Shown here piece after piece: positions 7,121 through 13,564 of a DNA stretch of 13,564 nt. The DNA lies in assembly GCA_027027485.1 (NCBI GenBank), contig JALVLL010000109.1, positions 1 through 13,564 of the forward strand, in the 5' to 3' direction. The stretch is from Candidatus Bipolaricaulota bacterium (lineage in GTDB: Bacteria > Bipolaricaulota > Bipolaricaulia > Bipolaricaulales > Bipolaricaulaceae). The first letter of the stretch is position 1, and each line of letters opens with the position of its first letter. The notes beneath the pieces are model-generated. The model did no database searches and was not told where the DNA came from. It saw only the letters and a list, made by a program, of their open reading frames with translations. The position numbers and the translations under genes are program-made.

Positions 7121-7989
7121 GTCGACCTCGCCATCCTCAACAGCTGGAACTCCAGGAAGACCAGAAGGAGGATGATCAGCGCCAGGACGTACGACATCGC
7201 CGCGGCCTCCCCCATCCGGAAGAAGCGGAATCCCACCCTGTAGATGTAGTACATGATGGACTCGGTGCTGTTCCCCGGCCCCCCGCGGGTGATGACGTAG
7301 AGGTACTCGAAGACCTTGAAGGCGTCCAGCATCCTTATGATCACCGCCACGACGATCACCGGCCTCATGAGGGGGAAGGTCACCTTGCGGAAGGTGAACC
7401 ATGCCGAGGCGCCATCGACTCGGGCCGCCTCGAACGGCTCCCGGGGAAGCGATTCGAGCCCGGCGAGGAGGAGGAGCATCATGAAGGGGGTCCACTGCCA
7501 GACGTCGATGAAAACGATGCTGAAAAGGGCCAGGGGCGAGGTGGCGAAGAAGTCCACCTCTATCCCCAGGGACCGAAGGAGATAGGGGATGATGCCGAAC
7601 TCGGAGTTCAGCATAAACCTGAAGATAAGCCCCACCGCCACCGGGGTTATGAACATCGGGGTGAGGAGGACCGAACGGAAGAAGTTGCGCATCCTCACGC
7701 GCCGGTGGAGCAAGAGGGCCAGGCCGAAACCGAATACGAACTCCAGGAAGACAGCGCTGGAGACGAAGATCAGGGTGTTGGACATCGCGTTCCAAAAACG
7801 GGCGTCCCTCGGTATCCGCAGGTAGTTATCGAATCCCACGAAGTGGCGCTCCCGGAGGGCGGTGAGCCTGTAATCCTGGAAGGAAACGAGGAGTGAGGAG
7901 CCCATGGGGTAGATCAGTACCGCCAGGAGCAGGAGCACCAGCGGTATCACCATCTTGTACTTCAGGGGAACGATCGCTCTCCTCCCCAT
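7117..7989 (-). CDS. CUT1-type ABC importer permease 1 (MalF/UgpA-like)
   Basis: This 290-residue inner-membrane permease has about six helices, the first at roughly residues 12-30 (MVIPLVLLLLAVLIYPMG). The EAA loop lies at about 187-207 (FEAARVDGASAW then VTFPLMRPV). The motif TRGGPGNSTESIMYYIY at about 234-250 is characteristic of UgpA/LacF-type sugar permeases. The ATG at 7989 has GAGGGAGGGG just upstream. It follows the binding-protein gene after a 62-bp gap holding a GC-rich hairpin and overlaps permease 2 by four bases. Family membership suggests a sugar, polyol or glycerol-3-phosphate-like cargo; the exact ligand is unknown. Confidence 0.94.
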   Translation of the reverse strand: MGRRAIVPLKYKMVIPLVLLLLAVLIYPMGSSLLVSFQDYRLTALRERHFVGFDNYLRIPRDARFWNAMSNTLIFVSSAVFLEFVFGFGLALLLHRRVRMRNFFRSVLLTPMFITPVAVGLIFRFMLNSEFGIIPYLLRSLGIEVDFFATSPLALFSIVFIDVWQWTPFMMLLLLAGLESLPREPFEAARVDGASAWFTFRKVTFPLMRPVIVVAVIIRMLDAFKVFEYLYVITRGGPGNSTESIMYYIYRVGFRFFRMGEAAAMSYVLALIILLLVFLEFQLLRMARST

Positions 7990-8010
7990 GGACCCCTCCC
8001 TCGGATAAAG

Positions 8011-8039
8011 GGGGGACGGGGCGTGGGGCCCCGTCCCCC
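8011..8039 (-). terminator. GC-rich hairpin between binding protein and permease 1 (attenuator or 3'-end stabiliser)
   Basis: GGGGGACGGGG (8011-8021) and CCCCGTCCCCC (8029-8039) form a perfect 11-bp stem with a 7-base loop. Read on the minus strand it lies 12 bases after the binding-protein stop and is followed by CTTTATCC, a weak U-tract. A partial terminator or RNA stabiliser here would raise binding protein above permease levels, as is common in ABC operons. Confidence 0.65.
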
Positions 8040-8051
8040 GCTGTGCTCCGT

Positions 8052-9284
8052 TTACTTCCCGATGATCTCGGCGATGGCCTTCGCGGCGTCATCCAGGGCC
8101 TTGTCCACGGTCTTGATGCCGGCGGCGGCGTTGTTCATCTCCAGCCCCACGGTCTCGATGATCTCCTCGGCATGCAGCCCGCGCACGAGGGGCTCGGCGT
8201 CCTCCAGGATCTTGACCAGGGTCAGGTAGTACTGCTTGCCGTAGCCCTTCTCCCAGACCTTGGGATCCTTGAGGACGCTCATCCTCACCGGGGCTCCCCC
8301 GAGGATCACGCGCTTTTTCTCCACGGCCTTGGAGGTCACCCAGGAGATGAAGCGCCAGGAGGCCTCTATATCGGCGGCGTTGCGGGGGATGGACCAATAC
8401 CAGGCGCCGAGGACCGCCTTCCCTCCCGGCACCTCGTAGAAGGCGAACTTGCCGGCGAGCTCCCCGGTCTTTTCGGGGTTGTTAAGGGAGGGGAGCATCC
8501 AGTTATAGGTGATCATGGTGGCTGCCTTGCCCGCGGCCATCAGCCTGAAGGCCTCGTCGAAGCCCCAGTTTATGGCCCCCTTGGGGGCTGCGGCCTCCAG
8601 GTTGGCGATGTAGAGGTGGAGCGCCGCCTTGGCCAGGTGGCTGTTTATGACGATGTTCCCCTCGTCATCGAAAACGTCCGCTCCCAGGGCGTACATGTAG
8701 TTCTTGCCTTCCTCGAAGATCTTGTAGCCGCGTTTGGCCTGCATGGCCGCGCCGTAGAAACCCTCCTCTTTGTTGGTGAGCTGGCGGCACACCTTGACGT
8801 AATCGGCGATGTTCGTGGGGATCGGGATCCCGGCCTCGTCGAAGACATCCTGGCGCACGATCATGGCCAGGGCGTAGTTGTAGAAGGGCAGGCCGAAGAT
8901 CCGCCCCTCGTAGATCCCGATCTCCCTGATCGGCTTGGCGAAGTCCTCGAAGTCGTAACCCTCGAGGGCCATGACCCTATCGGTGAGGTCCACCAGGAAC
9001 CCCCCCGCGGCGAACTCGTCGGTCCAGGGGTTGTCCACGATGACGATGTCATAGGAAGATACCGGCGCGAGGAACTCAGTGAGGATCTTGTCCCGCATCG
9101 CCTCGTAGGGCATGGCGTCGATGACGATCTTGAGATCGGGGTTCTGCGCCTCGAACTCGGGGATGAGCTGCCTGATGACGTCGGTGTCGGGCACCTCCTC
9201 CATGATGATGGTCAGGGTCTTGGCGCCGAGGGCCGCGAGCGACATCACGGCCAAAAACGACACGAACAAGCCGAGCCTCTTCAT
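8052..9284 (-). CDS. Extracellular solute-binding protein, family 1 (CUT1 type)
   Basis: This 410-residue periplasmic protein delivers ligand to the permeases encoded after it. The N-terminus MKRLGLFVSFLAVMSLAALGA is a Sec signal peptide with likely cleavage after Ala21 and no lipobox cysteine, so the mature protein is soluble. The mature part begins KTLTIIMEEVPDTD and shows family 1 hallmarks: LIPEFEAQNPDLKIVID, YDIVIVDNPW, GRIFGLPFYNYALAMIVRQDVF and the GKAATMITYNW segment near the middle. Length matches UgpB and MalE relatives. Its start has a 12-base perfect anti-Shine-Dalgarno match overlapping the end of the PHP gene, which should give strong, coupled translation. Ligand is unknown; family members bind sugars, polyols and glycerol phosphate derivatives. 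Confidence 0.93.
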   Translation of the reverse strand: MKRLGLFVSFLAVMSLAALGAKTLTIIMEEVPDTDVIRQLIPEFEAQNPDLKIVIDAMPYEAMRDKILTEFLAPVSSYDIVIVDNPWTDEFAAGGFLVDLTDRVMALEGYDFEDFAKPIREIGIYEGRIFGLPFYNYALAMIVRQDVFDEAGIPIPTNIADYVKVCRQLTNKEEGFYGAAMQAKRGYKIFEEGKNYMYALGADVFDDEGNIVINSHLAKAALHLYIANLEAAAPKGAINWGFDEAFRLMAAGKAATMITYNWMLPSLNNPEKTGELAGKFAFYEVPGGKAVLGAWYWSIPRNAADIEASWRFISWVTSKAVEKKRVILGGAPVRMSVLKDPKVWEKGYGKQYYLTLVKILEDAEPLVRGLHAEEIIETVGLEMNNAAAGIKTVDKALDDAAKAIAEIIGK

Positions 9285-9287
9285 ATC

Positions 9288-9299
9288 GGATCACCTCCT
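9288..9299 (-). promoter_or_regulatory. Extended 12-base ribosome binding site of the CUT1 binding-protein gene
   Basis: On the minus strand AGGAGGTGATCC is the exact complement of GGATCACCTCCT near the 3' end of bacterial 16S rRNA. Its AGGAGG part is also the last two arginine codons of the PHP gene and TGA is that gene's stop. The AGGAGG core ends nine bases from the ATG at 9284. Confidence 0.85.
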
Positions 9300-10361
9300 G
9301 AAGGTTTTTCGAAGGGAGTAAATCCGTTCCCTTCCACCACCCCCTTCCGGCAGACAGTAAAAGGGGTTGAACAGGATCCAGATGCGGTCGTCCCGGAAAG
9401 CCTCCAAACGGTAGATCCCGTAAGCATCGATTTCGAATTCCATGGAACCCTCTCCCCGCCAGACCTCTTCGCCCCCCGAAACCAACCGTATCCAGGTCCC
9501 CTGGGGGAACTCGCCCCGAATGTGCGCCCCCTCCCATCCGATCGTCTCGCCGGGCAGGAAGGCCTTGCCGCAGCAATCGGCCCTCAGGAAGGCGTCGCGG
9601 CCCTCCCCGATCCAGTCGAAGACGATGGCGAAATTGCCCGAGGCCAGCCCGTTGTAGATCAGATACCTATCGTGCTCCAAGTCCTTTTTCAGGGGCTCGC
9701 GGAGGAAGAGATGGAGCCTCAGGGCCCGGAACGATTTATCGTAAGGGAGGATCACCTCGTTCCCCCATCTGGCAACGCGCTCGGCGTGGGCATCGAGCCC
9801 ACCCAGCCCCACCGTATACCCCCGGGCCAACAGCTCGTCCCATTTCCTCAAGGCTTCGGGATTCGGGGATGCGTAGATCAACGGATCCCTCGGAGGGCTC
9901 TCGATCCCCCGCTCGCCCAGGGATTGATACAAGTCCGAGGTGAGGTTCCAGACCTCGATTCCGTCGAACCCGACCACATCCCAATCCCTCCAGGGAAGCG
10001 GCGGATCACCGTTGATCGGGCTCCCCCGGTAGAAGGGATGGGCCAGGAAGGCGAGCCCCCCTTGGGCCTTGGCGGCATCGATCGCTTCTTGCGGAGATAG
10101 CTCCGGGGGGATGAACTCCTCGATCCCCAGGGCGAGCATGTGGTTTCCCCCGGGACGGGTGATCTCCTCCCCCGCGAGGACCAGGGTGTCGCCGTGCCAT
10201 CCCTCGTACCCCTTGGCGCGGAGGTCGTTGTGGTCCGTGATGACGATGAAATCCAGGCTAACGGCACGGGCCGCCGCGATCACTTCCTCTATGTCCCCTG
10301 TCCCATCGGAGAAGGCGGTGTGCACATGCACTACGCCGACGTAGCGGTGGAACCCGCTCAT
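9291..10361 (-). CDS. PHP-domain metallohydrolase (CehA/McbA-like family)
   Basis: This 356-residue cytoplasmic enzyme has a PHP fold, a trinuclear-metal phosphoesterase or hydrolase domain. The metal ligands are all visible: His12 and His14 (HVHTAFSDG, with Asp19), His44 (TDHND), Glu65 (AGEEIT), His74, His108 (AHPF), and Asp190/His192 (GLDAH). Residues about 270-345 form a beta-sandwich tail ending in RIWILFNPFY, resembling the PWxxSNPIY closing motif of CehA/McbA-like proteins. There is no signal peptide. It starts 1 bp after the stop of the preceding permease, with GGAGAGG upstream, and its last codons form the next gene's ribosome binding site, so it is embedded in the operon between two importers. 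Substrates of this family include phosphodiesters, cyclic or monophosphate esters and, for CehA, a carbamate; here the substrate is probably what the importers bring in. Confidence 0.9.
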   Translation of the reverse strand: MSGFHRYVGVVHVHTAFSDGTGDIEEVIAAARAVSLDFIVITDHNDLRAKGYEGWHGDTLVLAGEEITRPGGNHMLALGIEEFIPPELSPQEAIDAAKAQGGLAFLAHPFYRGSPINGDPPLPWRDWDVVGFDGIEVWNLTSDLYQSLGERGIESPPRDPLIYASPNPEALRKWDELLARGYTVGLGGLDAHAERVARWGNEVILPYDKSFRALRLHLFLREPLKKDLEHDRYLIYNGLASGNFAIVFDWIGEGRDAFLRADCCGKAFLPGETIGWEGAHIRGEFPQGTWIRLVSGGEEVWRGEGSMEFEIDAYGIYRLEAFRDDRIWILFNPFYCLPEGGGGRERIYSLRKTFRR

Positions 10362-10362
10362 C

Positions 10363-11184
10363 TCAGGTCCTCTCCGTGGCCCTGAGCTTCCCGGCGCCCA
10401 CGCGGGCCGATACCAAAGTCATGCCCACGAAGGCCACGATGGAGGTGGCGATGAGGATCCCCGAGATGGCGCTCGCGGCGCGGATATCGTCTATCAAGCT
10501 CCGGTAAAGCAGAAGGGGCATTGTCCTCCATCCGAAGCCGGCGATCATGGAGGTCACCTCGAATTCCCCCATGGAGATGGCGAAGACCAGCAATGAGCCC
10601 GCCAATATCCCCGGGATCACGTTGGGGATGATCACGTAGCCGAACCTCTGCCACAGGTTGGCCCCGAGGCTCGCCGCCGCCTCCGAGAGGGTGCGCTCGT
10701 CTATGGTTTGGAAGGCGGCCAAAACGTTCCGGAACATGAAGGGGAATCCCAGGGTAGCATGGGCGAAGACCGCCAGCATCAACGACCCGCTCCAGGAGAG
10801 CGGGGGCCGGTTGAAGGCTTGGACGAACCCCGTCCCCACTACTATGGGCGGGAAGATCAACGGGAAGATCTTGAAGGCCGAGCGCAGCAACCCCCCGGCC
10901 CGTCCCCGCAGCCGGTTTATGGCGTACGCGGCCGGGACACAGATGAACGCGTCCACCGCCACGGCGCTTATCGCGATGAGAAGCGACGTGATCAGCCCCT
11001 GGTAGTATTTGTGGCGGTTGAAGATCTTGAGGTACCAACGCACCGTGAACCCTTCGGGCAATATGTCCATCCAGAGCGTGCTGAAGGAGAAGATCAACGG
11101 TACCAAGAGCGGCAGAACGATATAGAGGATAAGGAGGACCAGGATGGCCTTCTGGAGGACGCTCAGCACCGCCTGTCGCCTCAT
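10363..11184 (-). CDS. ABC importer permease, PotC/AfuB type (second permease of importer 1)
   Basis: This 273-residue inner-membrane permease has about six helices, the first at roughly residues 12-35. The EAA loop is at about 168-188 (SEAAASLGANLW then VIIPNVIPGILAGS), and the following FAISMGEFEVTSMIAG segment is typical of the spermidine/putrescine, ferric and phosphonate permease group (PotC, FbpB half, PhnV). The ATG at 11184 overlaps the stop of the preceding permease in ATGA, so it is coupled to that gene. Separate permease genes here contrast with the fused double permease found in many ferric importers. The basic C-terminal tail (GKLRATERT) is cytoplasmic. Cargo is unassigned. Confidence 0.92.
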   Translation of the reverse strand: MRRQAVLSVLQKAILVLLILYIVLPLLVPLIFSFSTLWMDILPEGFTVRWYLKIFNRHKYYQGLITSLLIAISAVAVDAFICVPAAYAINRLRGRAGGLLRSAFKIFPLIFPPIVVGTGFVQAFNRPPLSWSGSLMLAVFAHATLGFPFMFRNVLAAFQTIDERTLSEAAASLGANLWQRFGYVIIPNVIPGILAGSLLVFAISMGEFEVTSMIAGFGWRTMPLLLYRSLIDDIRAASAISGILIATSIVAFVGMTLVSARVGAGKLRATERT

Positions 11185-12017
11185 CGCTCACCCCCGGGCT
11201 TGAGCTTGCGCTCGATCCAGTTGAGGACGAGGAGGGAGAAGACGATGACGATGATGAGGATCACGGCCAGCGCGCTCGCCTGGGGGATGTTGTAATTGCT
11301 TTCGGAGGCATGGGAGTAGATCTGAAGCGAAAGGAGCGATTTGGCCATCCCCGTCAGGGCCAAAGCGGTCCCGAAGGCGGCCAGCATCCCCGCGAGCACG
11401 ATGGAGATCCCGGCGATGAACCCCGGCGCGAGCACCGGGATGATCACGTAGATCCACACCTGCCACGCCCTCGCCCCGAGGTTCCTCGCGGCCTCTATGA
11501 GGGAACGGTCCAGGTTCAGGAACACCGACGCCATGGTGAGGGTCATCAGGGGGATGTTGTAGAAGGAATACGTGACCACTAGCCCATGCCACGAATACAG
11601 ATCGAACTTCGGGAGCCCAAGATAACGGTTCAGGATGATGTTGAACACGCCGTTCCTTCCCAAAAGGACGATGAAGGCGAAGGCCACCACCAAGCTGGAT
11701 AGGGTCATGGGGAGCGAATAGAGGGAGAGGAGGAGTCCGCGGACCCTCGGCGACATACGGCTCGCCAAAAGCCCCACGAACGTACCCCCGACCGCCCCCA
11801 CCAGGGTACATGCCCCGGCGAACCAGAGGGTGTTCTTCAGCGAGCCTATGTAACGCTTTTGGGAAAAGGCGTTTATGTAGTTCTGGAGGGTGAAGTCCCC
11901 GGTGAGGTTGTCGGTGAAGCTGCGCATCACCACCTGGGAGAGGGGATAGAAGATGAAAAGCCCCAGGAAAACGGTGATGGGTATGAGGAAAAACCATTCG
12001 TGGGAAGGTCGCCTCAT
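11181..12017 (-). CDS. ABC importer permease, PotB/AfuB type (first permease of importer 1)
   Basis: This 278-residue inner-membrane permease has about six helices (first at residues 8-28, FFLIPITVFLGLFIFYPLSQ). The EAA loop lies at about 175-194 (EAARNLGARAWQVW then VIIPVLAPGF). The FNIILNRYLGLP and YNIPLMTLTMASVFLNLD stretches fit the PotB/PhnU-like group. I chose the ATG at 12017, preceded by GGGAG at a good distance, over the in-frame TTG at 12029 that would overlap that site. It follows the binding-protein gene after a 62-bp gap holding a hairpin, and overlaps the next permease by four bases. Confidence 0.92.
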   Translation of the reverse strand: MRRPSHEWFFLIPITVFLGLFIFYPLSQVVMRSFTDNLTGDFTLQNYINAFSQKRYIGSLKNTLWFAGACTLVGAVGGTFVGLLASRMSPRVRGLLLSLYSLPMTLSSLVVAFAFIVLLGRNGVFNIILNRYLGLPKFDLYSWHGLVVTYSFYNIPLMTLTMASVFLNLDRSLIEAARNLGARAWQVWIYVIIPVLAPGFIAGISIVLAGMLAAFGTALALTGMAKSLLSLQIYSHASESNYNIPQASALAVILIIVIVFSLLVLNWIERKLKPGGER

Positions 12018-12041
12018 CGCCGCTCCCAAGGAAAAAAGAGG

Positions 12042-12067
12042 GGGGAGGGGGACAAAGCCCCCTCCCC
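12042..12067 (-). terminator. GC-rich hairpin with U-tract between binding protein and first permease of importer 1
   Basis: GGGGAGGGGG (12042-12051) and CCCCCTCCCC (12058-12067) form a perfect 10-bp stem with a 6-base loop. On the minus strand it is followed by CCTCTTTTTTCC, so it looks like a partial intrinsic terminator placed right after the binding-protein stop. It probably reduces transcription into the permease genes or protects the binding-protein mRNA. Confidence 0.7.
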
Positions 12068-12079
12068 TTATCCGTCCCC

Positions 12080-13159
12080 TCAGCCTCCGAAGATCATCTT
12101 GGAGTAGTAATCCTGGAGCTCATCGGTGATCTCGGCGTCCTTCTGGTAATTGACGAACACCGCGGACTCGTAGGCCTCCTTGGGCGGGAACTTGGCCTTT
12201 ATCTCCTCGGGGAGCTCCACGGTGGGGTTCATGGGGTGCACGAAGGCCTTGGCGTAGAGGACCTGGCCCTCGCCGCAGAGCAGGTACTCTAAGAAGAGCC
12301 TGGCGGTCCAGGGATGGGGGGCGTTCTTAGCCATGATGACGCCGCCGCCGGAGGAGATGGTCCCGTCGGCGGGGATGACCAGGACGGAGTTGATCTGCGG
12401 GTTGTCCTCCTTCCACTTGAGGAGGTTGTAGTCGAAGTTAATCAGGATACCGGTCTCCCCGCGCTGGAACTTGGCCACCGTGACGAGCGGGTCGACGCTC
12501 CCGATGGCCCCGGCATCGTGGAGTTTCTTGAGGAACTCGACACCGGCCTTGTAGTTATAGGGATCCCCGGAGGCGGCCAGCGCCGCGGCCTCCACGGTGT
12601 TGACCCCGGTCCCGGTGGCGCGGGGATCCAGATACTCGATCAGGCCCTTGTACTCATCGGCGTATTTGAGGAGGTCGGCCCAGGACTTGGGGACATGCTT
12701 CACCAAGTCGACGTTCACCAGGAAACCGATGGTGCCCCAGTAGGCCGCCTGCCAGACGCTCCCGGTGTTGGGGTCCACCCCGTGCTGTGACTCGGGCCAG
12801 ACGTCCCAACAGCTGCACTGGTAATCGGAGGTGAGGCCCCGGGAAGCGAGCACGGCGGCCAGGGACGGCTTGAGGTCGGCGACGTCGTTCTTGGAGGCGT
12901 TCTCTTCGGTCATGCGGGCCAGCACCACCGAGCTTCCCATGTCGATGTCGTGCTGGACGATGCCGTAGAGTTCCTCGAAGTGCCCGTAGATCTCGCCGTA
13001 GTTGGCCCAGGTCTCGGGCATCCCGTAGCTGAAGATCACCCCGCCCTCGGCCTTGGCCTTTTCAACCAGGAGCTGGATGTAGTACTCCCAAGCCGGGGTA
13101 GCCGAGGCCACAAGGCCCACCAACCCAAGGACCACCGCCAAAACCAAAGCTTTCCTCAT
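12080..13159 (-). CDS. Extracellular solute-binding protein, AfuA/PotD type
   Basis: This 359-residue periplasmic binding protein begins with a Sec signal peptide, MRKALVLAVVLGLVGLVASA, probably cleaved near residue 20, with no lipobox cysteine. The mature part shows the ferric/polyamine/phosphonate-like pattern: EGGVIFSYGMPETW, then FEELYGI, then GSSVVLARMTEENASKNDVAD, and later GFLVNVDLVKHVPKSWADLLK and KFQRGETGILINFDYN. The family includes binders of iron, thiamine, 2-aminoethylphosphonate and sugar phosphates (AfuA), so the ligand cannot be fixed. Unusual features are a Cys115-Ser-Cys117 pair and a third cysteine at 295. The ATG overlaps the preceding ATPase stop in ATGA and has GAAAGGAGG as ribosome binding site inside that gene's end. 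Confidence 0.92.
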   Translation of the reverse strand: MRKALVLAVVLGLVGLVASATPAWEYYIQLLVEKAKAEGGVIFSYGMPETWANYGEIYGHFEELYGIVQHDIDMGSSVVLARMTEENASKNDVADLKPSLAAVLASRGLTSDYQCSCWDVWPESQHGVDPNTGSVWQAAYWGTIGFLVNVDLVKHVPKSWADLLKYADEYKGLIEYLDPRATGTGVNTVEAAALAASGDPYNYKAGVEFLKKLHDAGAIGSVDPLVTVAKFQRGETGILINFDYNLLKWKEDNPQINSVLVIPADGTISSGGGVIMAKNAPHPWTARLFLEYLLCGEGQVLYAKAFVHPMNPTVELPEEIKAKFPPKEAYESAVFVNYQKDAEITDELQDYYSKMIFGG

Positions 13160-13564
13160 GTCACCCTCCTTTCATGCACGGACAGATCTGTTGTCCTTTC
13201 CGATGCCTCTCCCGTCTCCTCTCCCTTGACCACCCCCTTTTTCCCGCGGGAATCCTTCAACATCACGGCATCCTCCGGCGCGAAACCGAAGAAGAGCTTC
13301 TGCCCCTCCCTGGGGGCAATCGACCCTTTGGTGGGGAGATCTATCTTCACCTTGTTCCCATCCCGTAGGACCACTTCCACCCTCATCACCGACCCCAGGA
13401 AGGTGACGAAGCTGACCTCGCCGGGGATGAGGTTGTAATCTGGAGGAACGTCCTCGCGTTCGAGGAAGAGCTCCAGTCTCTCCGGTCTCACCCCGACGCT
13501 CACCTCCTCCCCCTCCCTCACCTCGGCCCCTTCGGGGATCCGGAGGAAGAGGTCATGCCACCTC
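13156..13564 (-). CDS. ABC importer ATPase, C-terminal TOBE region (5' part beyond right edge)
   Basis: Only the last 135 residues are present; the nucleotide-binding domain lies outside the window. The visible part begins RWHDLFLRIPEGAEVREGEE and continues with VSVGVRPERLELFL, SFVTFLGSVMRVEVVL, KVKIDLPTKG and KLFFGFAPEDAVMLKD, which is the TOBE/OB regulatory region found in PotA, FbpC and UgpC ATPases. After that, family homology should end, yet the frame continues through about 30 polar residues (SRGKKGVVKGEETGE onward) to a stop that overlaps the binding-protein start by four bases. It is the ATPase of importer 1 by position. Any start codon within the visible part would be false because the homology continues to the window edge. 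Confidence 0.88.
   Translation of the reverse strand, partial: RWHDLFLRIPEGAEVREGEEVSVGVRPERLELFLEREDVPPDYNLIPGEVSFVTFLGSVMRVEVVLRDGNKVKIDLPTKGSIAPREGQKLFFGFAPEDAVMLKDSRGKKGVVKGEETGEASERTTDLSVHERRVT

Noticed and set aside
7121..7795. Extension of CUT1 permease 2 by 225 upstream codons
   Set aside because: The added region lies within permease 1 in a different frame and has no membrane-protein character; the ATGA overlap start gives a normal 271-residue permease.
7893..10100. A 735-codon open frame on the plus strand opposite the permease, binding-protein and PHP genes
   Set aside because: It is antisense to three genes with clear family matches, its translation is low-complexity Gly/Pro/Asp/Leu/Val, and it has no domain or ribosome binding site. 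GC-rich codon bias explains the absence of stops.
12018..12029. TTG at 12029 as start of the first permease of importer 1
   Set aside because: It lies on the GGGAG ribosome binding site of the ATG at 12017 and adds only four residues with no family support.
1..13564. CRISPR arrays, insertion sequences, tRNA or rRNA genes, toxin-antitoxin or phage genes
   Set aside because: No spaced direct repeats, transposase-like proteins, cloverleaf or rRNA segments were seen; nearly every base is covered by well-identified genes.

Overview
The window is a gene-dense, GC-rich stretch of bacterial chromosome with no RNA genes, mobile elements or CRISPR arrays that I can see. Strong AGGAGG-type ribosome binding sites, a two-component response regulator and Sec-type signal peptides point to a bacterium. 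The ADP-forming acyl-CoA synthetase with its DRTGG and Mth938-like neighbours, and frequent AGG/CGG arginine codons, are features I associate with archaea and with anaerobic, often thermophilic, deep-branching bacteria. Both solute-binding proteins have cleavable signal peptides without a lipobox cysteine, which fits a cell with an outer membrane. I cannot name the taxon; a candidate-phylum anaerobe such as Bipolaricaulota is only a guess.

Left edge (1-273): the first 39 codons of a response regulator run leftwards off the window. A divergent intergenic region of about 156 bp separates it from the next operon and holds two inverted repeats sharing a CAGGGG/CCCCTG core, plus -10-like hexamers very close to both start codons.

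Left operon (274-3743, + strand): a fused alpha-beta ADP-forming acetyl/acyl-CoA synthetase, a BioD-like P-loop/DRTGG protein, and a small Mth938-like protein, joined by a 4-bp ATGA overlap and a 6-bp gap. The known role of the first enzyme is to make ATP from an acyl-CoA while releasing the acid; the other two are probable accessory proteins of unknown mechanism.

Right operon (13564-3746, - strand, read right to left): nine genes are at least partly visible, and the operon continues beyond the right edge. The order is ATPase (C-terminal part only), AfuA/PotD-type binding protein, two permeases, PHP-family metallohydrolase, CUT1-type binding protein, two permeases, MalK/UgpC-type ATPase, and a class III PLP aminotransferase. 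Junctions are 4-bp overlaps or gaps of a few bases, except for two 62-bp gaps, one after each binding-protein gene, each holding a strong GC-rich hairpin. This suggests one co-regulated programme with two ABC importers built around one cytoplasmic hydrolase and one aminotransferase. A reasonable but unproven reading is uptake of a phosphorylated or amine-bearing small molecule, hydrolysis by the PHP enzyme and deamination by the transaminase. The two operons converge with only 2 bp between stop codons and no visible terminator.
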